Source of the DNA: CAIZQW01 sp942493055
GTDB lineage: Bacteria > Verrucomicrobiota > Kiritimatiellia > RFP12 > UBA1067
Assembly: GCA_942493055.1 (NCBI GenBank)
Contig: OW818680.1
Location: 2,418,001 to 2,482,000, forward strand
Direction of reading: 5' to 3'
Length of the DNA: 64,000 bases
Positions 1-9,975 of the stretch are shown here, piece by piece (the first letter of the stretch is position 1; each line of letters opens with the position of its first letter). The notes below the pieces were generated by a model, which saw only the letters and a program-made list of their open reading frames with translations, did no database searches and was not told the DNA's origin. The position numbers were made by a program, and so were the translations under genes.

Positions 1-1391
1 CGGCGGTGCTTACGGTCACCGTGTCGGCGACCAACATCGCGCCCGCGATTGTGAGTTCGCCGACGAACCTAACCGTGTTCGCAGGGCAACCGGCGCGTTT
101 TGCGGTGTGGGCAACCGGCACGCAGCTCGTTTACCAATGGTATCGCAATGGCACCTCCATCCCCGGTGCGACAGGCGCGACTTACACAATCCCCTTGACA
201 ATGCCGGCAGATGACGCCTCGCGCTTCAGCGTCGCCATCTTCAACGCGGCGGACTGGGTGGTCAGCGGCGAGGCCGTGCTGACCATCAACGACCTTTCCC
301 GGCACGCGCTTCCTTACCGCGAGGCGTTCGAGCGCTTCGCTCCGGGTATTCTGCTGCCCGGTTTCGAGGGGTGGTCCGCCGGGGAGGCTGCCGCCGGACG
401 CATCGTTAACGACAGCCCTTCGTTAGCCGGACTGCTGGCCTACAACGCCGTGATCGGCTACCCGCTGCGACACGAGGCGCATACACAGGCAGCCGTCTTC
501 GACAATGCGCTCACCAACGCGCTAACCGTCCCCTCGGGCACAGCGGTCTGGTGCGACATGATGGTGTATTTCGCACGGGAGGGCGGACAACCGCCGCCCG
601 TGCCCGCAGACATGCAGTGCGCGCTCTTTTTGGACGACACGGGGCGGCTCAACGTCTGGCATCGCGACCTGATCAGCGGCACCAACCGCTGGAGCGGCCT
701 CGCCTGGCAGACCGCGCAGACCTCGCAGTGGGCGCGCGTGACGCTGCATCTGGACTACGCCACGCTGGACGCCGCGCACAACGCCCGCTACTTCCAACTC
801 TTCATCGATGGCGTGGCGCAGAGCAACGCCCTGGCCTATACCACGAACAACGGCTTCGGCGCACCGGGCGGGCCGTGGTTCGCCCTGTCTGCCGCACCTG
901 AAAAATTGAACGGCCTGCTCTTTGACGGCAACGGCACGCTGGACGACCTGACAGTGGACACCGCGCGTCCCCTGATCGGCCTAGGGCCGCACGGCACACC
1001 CGAGTGGTGGCTGGCTGACAACAGCCTGACCAACGGCCTCGGCCTGGCGCTCAACGAGCTGGCGGATGACGACCGCGACGGCTTCCTCAACTGGAAGGAG
1101 TACGCGGCCGGCACAAGTCCCACCAACGACGCGAGCCTGTTGCGCTTCATCGATCTGCCGGGGGCCGCGAACAATCGCCTCGCGCTGGTGATCCAGACCG
1201 TCCCGGGGCGGCGCTACACCCTGGAGGGCTCGGCCACCTTGGAGCCGGACAGCTGGGAGGCGGTCGCGTTTGCCCTGACTTCGGAAGGCGCGTCCGCGGT
1301 CCAAGCCGTGACCGCAACGGAGGCGACGCTGACGCTCTACGTGGAGACTGAAGGGCCGGGCCGTTTCTACCGGGTGCAAACATTGCCGTGA
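1..1391 (+). CDS. Ig-like/LamG-like secreted protein, 3' end only (5' end outside window)
   Basis: The frame is open to the left edge, so this is the C-terminal part (about 463 residues) of a larger protein, and the GTG at 6 is not a believable start. An Ig-like fold comes first, with the motif YQWYRNGTSIPGATGATY near residues 43-62. A concanavalin/LamG-like beta-sandwich follows (about residues 100-320), then an acidic Ca-binding-like stretch (DDDRDGFLNWKEY) and a tail ending FYRVQTLP. The same order closes the protein at 4456-9975, and the last 130 codons are nearly identical at DNA level, so the two are close paralogues. The role is probably carbohydrate binding or surface attachment. No catalytic motif is visible in the part present. 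Confidence 0.8.
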   Translation, partial: AVLTVTVSATNIAPAIVSSPTNLTVFAGQPARFAVWATGTQLVYQWYRNGTSIPGATGATYTIPLTMPADDASRFSVAIFNAADWVVSGEAVLTINDLSRHALPYREAFERFAPGILLPGFEGWSAGEAAAGRIVNDSPSLAGLLAYNAVIGYPLRHEAHTQAAVFDNALTNALTVPSGTAVWCDMMVYFAREGGQPPPVPADMQCALFLDDTGRLNVWHRDLISGTNRWSGLAWQTAQTSQWARVTLHLDYATLDAAHNARYFQLFIDGVAQSNALAYTTNNGFGAPGGPWFALSAAPEKLNGLLFDGNGTLDDLTVDTARPLIGLGPHGTPEWWLADNSLTNGLGLALNELADDDRDGFLNWKEYAAGTSPTNDASLLRFIDLPGAANNRLALVIQTVPGRRYTLEGSATLEPDSWEAVAFALTSEGASAVQAVTATEATLTLYVETEGPGRFYRVQTLP

Positions 1392-1418
1392 GGCCAAACT
1401 TTGAGGAGAGCTTACAGG

Positions 1419-4400
1419 ATGGATATGAGAATAACAGATTTCATGCGTAGGTATTCTGGTGTGCTGGCATCTGTGATAACCGCGTATCTCGGGGGTTGGG
1501 CGCGTGCGCTCCCCGAGGAAAACGGACTTTCCGGTGCAGACTCCTGGGGTGGCAGAAAGTCGCTGCCTGCCGTGCTGAATCCGGCAGTGCGCTCGCCGTT
1601 GCAGGAGGTGGTGTCGCTGCGCGGCGAGTGGGAGTTCGTCACCAAGGAGTTTACACAGTCTCGCCATCCGAACTGGTTCAAAAATTTCACGAAGGCATGG
1701 CCCGGATCGCGACCCCTACAGGTGCCGGGATGCTGGGAGGCGCAAGGCGTGGGCGAGCCGGGCATGGGCGATTCCTGGGATTGCAAGTGGGATCACTGCG
1801 CCAAACCGCTACGCAGCAAGTATCAGGGCGAAGCGTGGTATCGCAAGACCGTCGACATTCCTGCAGCATGGCAGGGAAAACGGATTTGGCTCAAGGTCGG
1901 CGGCGTGCGTTCACAGGGCTGGTTTTGGGTCAACGGCAAGAGCAACACAGTCGCGTGGGTGGATAACTACTGCGGCACCTACAAGTACGACATCACCGAT
2001 TTGGTGCAGGCCGGGACACAGGCTGTTGTCGTCGCGGCGGTGAACAATGTGCTGCCGAGCCGCAAGGGGCTGTTCAGCTCGACCCACCGGTTCGGCGGTC
2101 TCTACCGCGATGTGGAACTCGAGGCCACGCCTGATATGCGGATCGACGACGCGTGGGTGCGCGGCGATTTCGACAAGCAGGAGGCTGAGATTCACGCGAC
2201 AATCGCCTTCGCGACAGAGGCTGGCCGGTTGAAGAATCCGGTATTGCGGGTTAAGATACAGTCGGCAGTCGGCAATACAACAATCATGTTTGTTGACGGC
2301 AAGCAGAGCGCCGAGGTCGTTTGCCGGGTCAAGCTTGCTCCCTTCAACGCATGGTCGCCGGAACAGCCGAATCTGTATCTGGCCGAGCTGACGCTGTGCG
2401 ACGGCGACAAACCGGTTCACGGCTGGACGGAACGGTTCGGCGTGCGAAAGATCGAAGTGCGAGGTGATCGTTTCTTCCTGAACAACAAACCGTTCTTCGT
2501 GCGCGGCTTCGGGGACGATTTTGTCTATCCCCTGACACTGGTCTCCCCCGCCTCTCGCGAGGAGCACCTTAAACATTTGAAGATGGCGCGGGCGGCGGGT
2601 TTCAACTATGTCCGCCTGCACACGCACTGCGAACTGCCGGAGTACTTCGAGGCCGCGGACGAGGCGGGCATCATGATCCAGCCCGAACTGCCCTATTACG
2701 GCGACTATCCGACCGAGGCGTTCCCCTTCGATCCGATGCGGGACATGAAGGAACTCTATCAGCATTACCGCCGGTATGTGTCGTTCACGACCTCCTGCAC
2801 GGGGAACGAGGGGCTTCTCGGCAAGCCGCTGGACAAGGAAATCTACAAGCTGGCCAAGCGGCTCGACCCCGGCCGGCTGGCGATCCATCAGGACGGGACG
2901 TTCAACACGGCGGAGAACTCGGATTTCAGGAACGGGCCGATCAACGTGTGGTCTCCGGGAAGCGTTAAATGTGACGCGCCCTTTGTCGCGCATGAGTATC
3001 TCAACCTGTGCGTGAAGCAGGACCCGCGCCTGGAGCCGCAATTCGCGGGCGCGATGCTGCCGCCGGTCACGCTGGCCACGCGCGACGGCTGGCTCGCGGC
3101 AGCCGGGCTGGACCGGCGCTGGGGCGATGCCTGCCAGGATGCGGCGCATGCCCTGCAACGCCATTACCAGAAAGCCGGTATCGAGGCCGCGCGCATGGAC
3201 CCGGCCTGCGACGGTTACTGTTTTTGGACGATCGTCGATGTGATTGTCGCACAGGGCAAGACATACAGCGCGCAGGGCTTGTTCAACGCGTTCTGGGAAG
3301 TGAAGCACAAGGGGTCGACACCCGGGGCGTTTAAACTGTTTAACGGGCCGACCGCGCTCTTGCTCAAGACCCGTCCCGAGGTTAGGATCGCGGTGTCGGG
3401 TGACGCGGTGAAGGCCGATTTCTGGATCACGCACTACGGGGCCACCCCTATGTCGAAGGTCAAACTCCGGTGGACGCTCCGGACGGACCGCCAGGTGCTT
3501 GCGCAAGGCGAGTGCGAGGGCGGCGATGTCGAACTCGGCAGCACGCGCTTGCTGGCCGAGGCCGCGGTAGCCGTCCCGGATGTGGAAAAACCTGTCCACG
3601 CCGTGCTGGAGGCGGAGGTTCTTCCGAAGGCGGAAGAACGGATTACGAATACATGGGATTACTGGATCTTCCCCAAACGAAACCGCCGGGACGGAAAAGG
3701 CATCGCGGTTTCACCGGCGCTGCTGCCCGCACTGGAAAAGCGATACACCGGGCTGGTCGCGGCAGGCACCCCCGCCGCTGAACAGGCGGATCTTCTGATC
3801 TCGCAGGCGGGCGCGCCGGAGGTCGGCCCCGCGCTGGCCGCAGGCAAATGCGCCATCCTCATCACCGGCCCGGCCGGCAAACCGGATGTCTCGCTCGGCT
3901 GGTGGTGGATGGGGACCCAGGTGGGGACGGCTTTCGCATCGCATCCCGCGCTGGGGGATTTTCCGCATGAGGGGTACCTCTCGCCCCTGGCCTTCAGGAT
4001 TTTGAAAAGAGGGAAAGCGCTGCCTTACGATGGGCTCCGGCCCGAGGAGATGATGATCGTCGGCGAGGGCTTGGACGGCTATTTTGTTTACGCCGCTGAA
4101 GCGCGGATGGAGGCCGGGCGCGTGCTGATGACCTTCGGCCTGGACCTGCTCTCCGACACGCCCGAAGGCGCCTGCCTGCTGGACGGCATGATCCGGTATG
4201 TGCGCTCAGACGTCTTTCATCCGAAGGGTGCCGTGAACCTGACGGTCACGGCGCAAAACGGCTGGCAGAAAACAATCAAGGCGGGTGATGTCGGCCGGGA
4301 CAGCCTGCCTCCGGGCGTCCCCCAGATCGATTTGGCACGGGCGCTGACCGGCAAAAACGTTTTGGCATGGGAAAACCGTTGTCCATCCAGGTCGTCGGTA

Positions 4401-4454
4401 GCGAGTCGAACAGCCGTCGCTGCTTCGGCATCTTCCAAATGCGGTAACTATTAA
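1419..4454 (+). CDS. Secreted glycoside hydrolase family 2-type protein
   Basis: The start is ATG 1419 behind a GAGGAG Shine-Dalgarno at 1403-1408; an alternative ATG lies at 1425. A signal-like N-terminus is followed by the GH2 order: sugar-binding jelly roll (about 60-240, with GEAWYRKTVDIP), Ig-like linker (about 250-350), TIM barrel (about 355-620) and C-terminal beta-sandwich and Rossmann-like regions. The likely acid/base is Glu464 in the motif TGNEG and the likely nucleophile is Glu526 in VAHEYLN, both as in clan GH-A. GH2 members hydrolyse beta-galactosides, glucuronides or mannosides; the substrate cannot be read here. The last 26 or so codons look frameshifted. The -1 frame across 4378-4447 reads as a more ordinary ending (PLSIQVVGSESN...) and stops at 4445-4447. 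One missing base near 4377 would explain it. Confidence 0.85.
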   Translation: MDMRITDFMRRYSGVLASVITAYLGGWARALPEENGLSGADSWGGRKSLPAVLNPAVRSPLQEVVSLRGEWEFVTKEFTQSRHPNWFKNFTKAWPGSRPLQVPGCWEAQGVGEPGMGDSWDCKWDHCAKPLRSKYQGEAWYRKTVDIPAAWQGKRIWLKVGGVRSQGWFWVNGKSNTVAWVDNYCGTYKYDITDLVQAGTQAVVVAAVNNVLPSRKGLFSSTHRFGGLYRDVELEATPDMRIDDAWVRGDFDKQEAEIHATIAFATEAGRLKNPVLRVKIQSAVGNTTIMFVDGKQSAEVVCRVKLAPFNAWSPEQPNLYLAELTLCDGDKPVHGWTERFGVRKIEVRGDRFFLNNKPFFVRGFGDDFVYPLTLVSPASREEHLKHLKMARAAGFNYVRLHTHCELPEYFEAADEAGIMIQPELPYYGDYPTEAFPFDPMRDMKELYQHYRRYVSFTTSCTGNEGLLGKPLDKEIYKLAKRLDPGRLAIHQDGTFNTAENSDFRNGPINVWSPGSVKCDAPFVAHEYLNLCVKQDPRLEPQFAGAMLPPVTLATRDGWLAAAGLDRRWGDACQDAAHALQRHYQKAGIEAARMDPACDGYCFWTIVDVIVAQGKTYSAQGLFNAFWEVKHKGSTPGAFKLFNGPTALLLKTRPEVRIAVSGDAVKADFWITHYGATPMSKVKLRWTLRTDRQVLAQGECEGGDVELGSTRLLAEAAVAVPDVEKPVHAVLEAEVLPKAEERITNTWDYWIFPKRNRRDGKGIAVSPALLPALEKRYTGLVAAGTPAAEQADLLISQAGAPEVGPALAAGKCAILITGPAGKPDVSLGWWWMGTQVGTAFASHPALGDFPHEGYLSPLAFRILKRGKALPYDGLRPEEMMIVGEGLDGYFVYAAEARMEAGRVLMTFGLDLLSDTPEGACLLDGMIRYVRSDVFHPKGAVNLTVTAQNGWQKTIKAGDVGRDSLPPGVPQIDLARALTGKNVLAWENRCPSRSSVASRTAVAASASSKCGNY

Positions 4455-4455
4455 A

Positions 4456-7400
4456 ATGAATACAAAAACCATGAAACGATCAACCGCTCAAAACACTCCT
4501 TTCGCCCGGCCCTGTCTGGCACTGGGACTTCTGGCCGCTTTAGGATCTTACGCCCAGGTGCCGCGCGATTTCGCAGTGGACTTAAGCGCCGCAGTCTCGA
4601 CCAATGTGCCGCGGATTACCTTATCCTGGACACAGCGGCTACAAAGCAGTATCGGGTCGCAAGGCATGTACCGTCGACTGAAAGGTGAGACGGCCTGGGT
4701 GCTACTGGCTGACTTGACCACGAACCAGACCAGCTACGCGGATGCCACAGCTGAAGCGGGAGTCGAGTACGAGTATTGGATGAAGCGGATGTTGTCGCAG
4801 CAGCCCACCGTGGCGGTGGGTTACCTCAGTGCTGGTGTGAATGTGCCGATGACGGAAAGCCGTGGGCGTTTATTGTTGGTGATCGACGATACGATTGCAG
4901 CGCCGCTCGCGCCGGAAATCCAGCAACTAAAGGATGATCTTGCGGGCGACGGGTGGTTCGTGACCAGCATCTCAGCACCGTGCGCGGGAACTGTTGCCGG
5001 CACAAAAGCCCTCATCAAGGCGGCCTATGATGCCGATCCTGCGAATGTCAAACAAATCTATGTACTGGGTCATGTGCCTGTGCCCTATTCGGGCAGTGGC
5101 GCGCCCGACGGGCACGGCAATCACGGGGGCGCCTGGGCGGCCGACGGTTATTACGGCGACATGGACGGTGTGTGGACAGACACCACGGTGAACACGACGA
5201 TTCCATCACGAACCGAGAATCAGAACATTCCGGGCGACGGAAAGTTCGACCAGAACCTGTTGCCAAGCCTCATCGAATTGGGCGTGGGGCGTGTCGACAT
5301 GAAGAGTCTCGGACGCTCACCCTCCGCGAGTTCAACCGATGCGGAGGTCACGCTGCTGCGGCGCTATCTGCGTAAAGCGCACACCTTCCGCCAAAAGACC
5401 GGCGCTTACGCGGACATCCGCCGCCGCAGTCTGATCCGTGACGGTTTCGGGCGCGCCTTCGGCACCTCGCCTTTTGCCGCGACCGCATGGGCTGGCGCGC
5501 TCACCTGTGTGGGCACCAATGCGCCGATAGACGAGGCTCCCGGCGGCCAGTGGTTCTCCGGCACGTACGCGGGCGGTTCAAGTTATCTGTGGGGTTACGG
5601 CTGCGGCGGGGGCAGTTACGAGTACGCGAGCGGGCTGGGGGTCTCCACGGATTTCGGACACCTGTCCAGCCGCGTCGTCTTCGCCAGCGTGTTTGGCAGT
5701 TATCACGGCGACTGGGATTCCGAGAACAATTTGATGCGCTCCATCATCGCAGGCAACGCCACGGGGGATTCTCTCGCGCTGAGCTGTTATTGGGTGGGGT
5801 GGCCGTTGTGGTTTGTACACGCTCTCGGCATGGGCGAGACGATGGGGTATATGACCCGCGCATCGATGAACGCGGCCCTTGTCGGCGGCGGCGGCTACTT
5901 TCCCAATCTTTCTGACGCCGGAGGGCGGCATCTGGGGCTGATGGGCGATCCAGCATTGCGACTGCACACGGTGGAGCCGCCACGTCGACTCAGCGTGCGT
6001 AGCGCGAACAGTCAGGTTATGTTTCAGTGGGCGGCATCAACCGAACCAGCTCTGCAAGGGTATCATGTCTATCGGGCGGCCAGCGCGGCTGGGCCTTTCA
6101 CGCGCCTGACATCCGTTCCTGTGACAGGACTGGCTTACACAGATGCGACGGTGACAGCAGGCCAGAGCTACAGCTACCTCGTGCGTACAATGAAACTCGA
6201 GAGCGTGCCTGGCGGCTCCTATTTCAATTTGAGTGTCGGAACACCGCTCACCGTTAGCGTCAGCAGTGCGGCGACGGCGGTACCATTCAATCCCTCCGAA
6301 CTAACGGTCGTTTCGCAAAGCAACGCGGTTAACGCGCAGCTTGTCTGGCAGGATAACTCTGGGGATGAAACCGGTTTCCGTATCGAGCGCAAGGTCAATC
6401 CGGCAGGTACTTGGACGCTTCTGTCCACGCTACCCGCGAACACCACTACGTATACGGACGTTGGGCCGTTCGCGCATCTCAGCGTCTATTATTATCGCGT
6501 GATCGCGCTAGGCAGTGTGGGCAACTCATTGGCCTCCAGCGAAGAATCGTTCGAAGCCAGTGCTGGATTTGTTGAGCTGACCGAGCGGAAGATGAAGGTG
6601 AACAAGGTCGCGGGTACGGCCCTAATAACCGCCACGCGCTTTGGTGGCGGAACAGGGCCGGTGACGGTGAACTACGCGACTGCAAATTCGACAGCCACTG
6701 CTGGCGTCCATTACAGTGCAACCACTGGCGCGTTGAGTTGGGCTGACGGCGAGACCGGCAGTAAAACGATCTCAGTCCCTATTATTAATACGGGGTCGCA
6801 GCAGCAGGCACGGCAATTATACGTCACGCTCAGCAGTCCGGCAGGCGGCATGCGGCTGGGTGTTTTCAACCGGATCGCTGTTTTGATTGAAGATTCTACC
6901 GTAACACTTCCAGGAACATGGTCACAGACATTGCTTGGAACACCGACACACGCCTCACTCATGTCCGATGCCGAGGGCTTTTTGGGTTCAACCATGATCG
7001 GCGGCAGCGGCCTCAATGCCGAAAGCGGTGAAACCGGACGTTACATATACCAATCCCGCAGCGGCGATGGTCGGATGACGGCCTATGTGCGTGCGCCAGC
7101 GCCGAACAACACCGGCGCCCGTATGGCGCTGATGGTGCGCGACAGTTTGGCGACCACCGCGAAAATGATGGCCGCTGCCACCAGTTCCGGCAGTGGGACC
7201 GGCGGCTATGGCACGAAGCTGGCGACGCGATTGAGCACGGCCAGCATTGTGACCCCAGGTTCCGGCAACAGCATCATCGCGCCGGTCTGGTTGCGGCTCA
7301 CCCGGTTTGGCAGCATGTTTGCCGTTGAGTCCTCACCAAACGGTTCGGTCTGGACAGAGATCGCGAGTTCCACCAGCGTGATAACCAACGAGTCTGTTTA

Positions 7401-9975
7401 CTGGGGGCTTTTCAACTCCGCCGGCGATGTAGTGACCTATTCCGACTACTCAGCTGACTACCAACTCAGCGCCTTTGAGAACGTCAGCTTCTCGCCGCTG
7501 CCTGCGCCTGCTACGCCCGATGGTTTGTCAACGAGTTTTACGCTGCCCACAAGCACAAAGGTGCAATGGAATACAAAGCCTTATAGCCAAGGGTACCGCA
7601 TCGAGCGGAGGACGGAAGGTGGGGCGTTTGTGCTGATCGCACAACCCGCAGCCAGCACGGGTGCCACGCAGGCGTTCAGCGACACAGGACTCGCGCCTAA
7701 TACGGCTTACGAGTACCGCGTCAGCGGCACTAACTCTTCAGGTGTCTCGGAACCGTCCACCACTGTTATCATCACACCGGTGGCGGATACGGTGGTAACC
7801 GTCACGACGGAAGAAGCGGGCGGAGCCGATGCTGACGTACGCATGGATAGTCCAAACACGGCACACGGCACCAACAGTTATTTCTCAGTCATCGGGCCGC
7901 CCGCTGTTTCAAAAAGCTATCTGCGCTTCAATGTGGGTTCGCCGGTCGGCGTTTTAAAGAATGCGTCGTTGGCGCTGGCGGTGGCAGGTTATCGTCTCTT
8001 CGATGTGGCGGGCTGGTATCTATTGGAAATGTATGCGCTCAATGATGATACGGCTGATCTTTGGGATGAAGCGACAGTGACGTGGGACAACGCTCCCTTG
8101 AATGACACCGCAGACGTAGGACTGCTGGGGGCTGCCGAGTTTGTCGGCACGAGCTTTTTTAATGATGAATCCAAAATTGCTCCACCGGGGCGTATCATTA
8201 GTGTTAATGTTTCGTTAACGGGCGCAATGCTCGGCACAAATGGCATTGTAACGTTAGTCGCTTTACAGCAATATGAGGCGGCAGAGGTGGATTGGGCCGC
8301 GCACGAGCATTCCGGTTATGCGCCACCGACCTTGCGCTTGACGCTCGGTTCCGCATTACCCGCGCGTCCCGGCTTTTTGACGGCAGCACCGACTGACGGG
8401 AATGTAACACTACAATGGGCACTTAGCGCGGGTAACACGGCTAGCCTTGAATTAGAACGGCGTGTCGAGAATGGCACGTTCATACTGTTGCAGACATTAA
8501 CGAGTAATACGGTCTCGTTCACGGACATTGATGCGCTTCCCGGCAACCATTACGAATATCGTATCCGTAGTGTAAGTGCGGGCGGAAACTCCGATTGGAC
8601 ACCGATAGCAACACTCTACGCAACCATCGCTGTTTCGCCTGCCGACACGACGGTCAACATCGGCGACTCGGCAGTGTTTGGTGTCATTGCGACGGGTTCG
8701 GCTCCGCTCTATTTCCAGTGGTTCCAAAACGGCTCGGTGCTTAATGGCGCAACAAACGCAAACTACACGACGCCGGCGACCCTACAGAGTGACGACGGCG
8801 CGGTCTTCAGCGTGACAGTTTCCAACGCGCTGGGTACAGCTACGAGTGAAGGTGCCGTGCTGACCGTGCGCGATCCGTCCAAGCACGCGGTGCCTTACCG
8901 CGAGCCGTTCGAGCGCTTCGCGCCAGGGTTCCTGCTGACCGGCTTCGAGGGCTGGCGCGGCGTGGATACCGCAGCCCAAATATCGGCAGACACTGCCTTG
9001 CTGGAACGGCTGTACGCACACGGACAGCCGATCGGCTTCCCGCTGCGGCACGAGGCGCATACCCTCGTCGCCCTCATCAGCAGTTCCGTGACCAACCGCC
9101 TGACCGCCCCGTCCAACACGGCGGTCTGGTGCGACATGATGGTGGAACTCACGAGAACGGACGGCGGCGACTTGCCGGCGGCGCCGGCAGGCATGCAATG
9201 CGCGTTACTTGTGGATGCGGCGGGGCGGCTCAACGTCTGGCACCGCGATGTGGAAGGCGAGAGCAATCGCTGGAGCGCCTTGGCCTGGCAGACGGCTCAG
9301 TCGTCGCAGTGGGCGCGGATAACACTGCACCTGGACTACGCCACGCTGGACGCCGCGCACAACGCCCGCTACTTCCAACTCTTCGTCGACGGCGCGGCAC
9401 AGAGCAGCACCCTGGCTTATACCCTGAACGACGGCTCCGGCGTATCGGGCGGCACCTGGTTCGCCTTGGCAGTGGCCGCGCCGGACAGGATCAGTTCTCT
9501 GTATTTTAACGGAACCGGCGTGTTGGATGACCTGACAGTAGACACCCTTCGTCCGCTGATCGGTCTCGGCCCTCACGGCACGCCTGAATGGTGGTTGGCC
9601 GACAACGGACTGACCAACGCGCTCAGCTTGGCGCTCAACGAACTGGCGGATGACGACAGCGACGGCTTCCTCAACTGGAAGGAGTACGCGGCCGGCACAA
9701 GTCCCACCAACGACGCGAGCCTGTTGCGCTTCATCGATCTGCCGGGGGCCGCGAACAATCGCCTTGCGCTGGTGATCCAGACAGTCCCGGGACGGCATTA
9801 CACCCTGGAGGGGTCGGCCACCTTGGAGCCGGACAGCTGGGCGCCTGTCGCGTTTGCCCTGACTTCGGAAGGCGCGCCCGCAGTCCAGGCCGTGACTGCA
9901 GCGGAGGCGACGCTGACGCTCTACGTGGCGACTGAAGGGCCGGTTTGTTTCTACCGGGTACGGGTGACGCCATGA
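4456..9975 (+). CDS. Giant secreted mosaic: gingipain-like domain, FN3, Calx-beta, DNRLRE, Ig-like, LamG-like
   Basis: The protein has 1839 residues, with a signal peptide at about 1-34 ending SYAQ. After a first FN3-like module, residues about 130-500 resemble the peptidase C25 (gingipain) fold: YVLGHVPVPYSG, DGYYGDMDGVW, ELGVGRVDM and a closing HLGLMGDPALRLH. The positions where C25 enzymes carry catalytic His (GHG) and Cys read GYGCGGG and FASVFGSYHGDW, so activity is doubtful. Then follow two FN3 (500-700), Calx-beta (703-805), a DUF1349-like sandwich (815-1010), FN3, a DNRLRE/CBM96-like domain (1113-1297), FN3, an Ig-like module (1390-1473), a LamG-like module and the FYRVRVTP tail shared with the gene at the left edge. 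It is probably an extracellular adhesin or carbohydrate-binding scaffold. Its stop overlaps the next start (ATGA). Confidence 0.8.
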   Translation: MNTKTMKRSTAQNTPFARPCLALGLLAALGSYAQVPRDFAVDLSAAVSTNVPRITLSWTQRLQSSIGSQGMYRRLKGETAWVLLADLTTNQTSYADATAEAGVEYEYWMKRMLSQQPTVAVGYLSAGVNVPMTESRGRLLLVIDDTIAAPLAPEIQQLKDDLAGDGWFVTSISAPCAGTVAGTKALIKAAYDADPANVKQIYVLGHVPVPYSGSGAPDGHGNHGGAWAADGYYGDMDGVWTDTTVNTTIPSRTENQNIPGDGKFDQNLLPSLIELGVGRVDMKSLGRSPSASSTDAEVTLLRRYLRKAHTFRQKTGAYADIRRRSLIRDGFGRAFGTSPFAATAWAGALTCVGTNAPIDEAPGGQWFSGTYAGGSSYLWGYGCGGGSYEYASGLGVSTDFGHLSSRVVFASVFGSYHGDWDSENNLMRSIIAGNATGDSLALSCYWVGWPLWFVHALGMGETMGYMTRASMNAALVGGGGYFPNLSDAGGRHLGLMGDPALRLHTVEPPRRLSVRSANSQVMFQWAASTEPALQGYHVYRAASAAGPFTRLTSVPVTGLAYTDATVTAGQSYSYLVRTMKLESVPGGSYFNLSVGTPLTVSVSSAATAVPFNPSELTVVSQSNAVNAQLVWQDNSGDETGFRIERKVNPAGTWTLLSTLPANTTTYTDVGPFAHLSVYYYRVIALGSVGNSLASSEESFEASAGFVELTERKMKVNKVAGTALITATRFGGGTGPVTVNYATANSTATAGVHYSATTGALSWADGETGSKTISVPIINTGSQQQARQLYVTLSSPAGGMRLGVFNRIAVLIEDSTVTLPGTWSQTLLGTPTHASLMSDAEGFLGSTMIGGSGLNAESGETGRYIYQSRSGDGRMTAYVRAPAPNNTGARMALMVRDSLATTAKMMAAATSSGSGTGGYGTKLATRLSTASIVTPGSGNSIIAPVWLRLTRFGSMFAVESSPNGSVWTEIASSTSVITNESVYWGLFNSAGDVVTYSDYSADYQLSAFENVSFSPLPAPATPDGLSTSFTLPTSTKVQWNTKPYSQGYRIERRTEGGAFVLIAQPAASTGATQAFSDTGLAPNTAYEYRVSGTNSSGVSEPSTTVIITPVADTVVTVTTEEAGGADADVRMDSPNTAHGTNSYFSVIGPPAVSKSYLRFNVGSPVGVLKNASLALAVAGYRLFDVAGWYLLEMYALNDDTADLWDEATVTWDNAPLNDTADVGLLGAAEFVGTSFFNDESKIAPPGRIISVNVSLTGAMLGTNGIVTLVALQQYEAAEVDWAAHEHSGYAPPTLRLTLGSALPARPGFLTAAPTDGNVTLQWALSAGNTASLELERRVENGTFILLQTLTSNTVSFTDIDALPGNHYEYRIRSVSAGGNSDWTPIATLYATIAVSPADTTVNIGDSAVFGVIATGSAPLYFQWFQNGSVLNGATNANYTTPATLQSDDGAVFSVTVSNALGTATSEGAVLTVRDPSKHAVPYREPFERFAPGFLLTGFEGWRGVDTAAQISADTALLERLYAHGQPIGFPLRHEAHTLVALISSSVTNRLTAPSNTAVWCDMMVELTRTDGGDLPAAPAGMQCALLVDAAGRLNVWHRDVEGESNRWSALAWQTAQSSQWARITLHLDYATLDAAHNARYFQLFVDGAAQSSTLAYTLNDGSGVSGGTWFALAVAAPDRISSLYFNGTGVLDDLTVDTLRPLIGLGPHGTPEWWLADNGLTNALSLALNELADDDSDGFLNWKEYAAGTSPTNDASLLRFIDLPGAANNRLALVIQTVPGRHYTLEGSATLEPDSWAPVAFALTSEGAPAVQAVTAAEATLTLYVATEGPVCFYRVRVTP

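Noticed and set aside
1911..3599. 562-codon minus-strand frame opposite the first GH2 gene
   Set aside because: It is Arg/Val-rich shadow sequence with no recognisable motif, and the + strand frame has intact GH2 motifs and a ribosome site.
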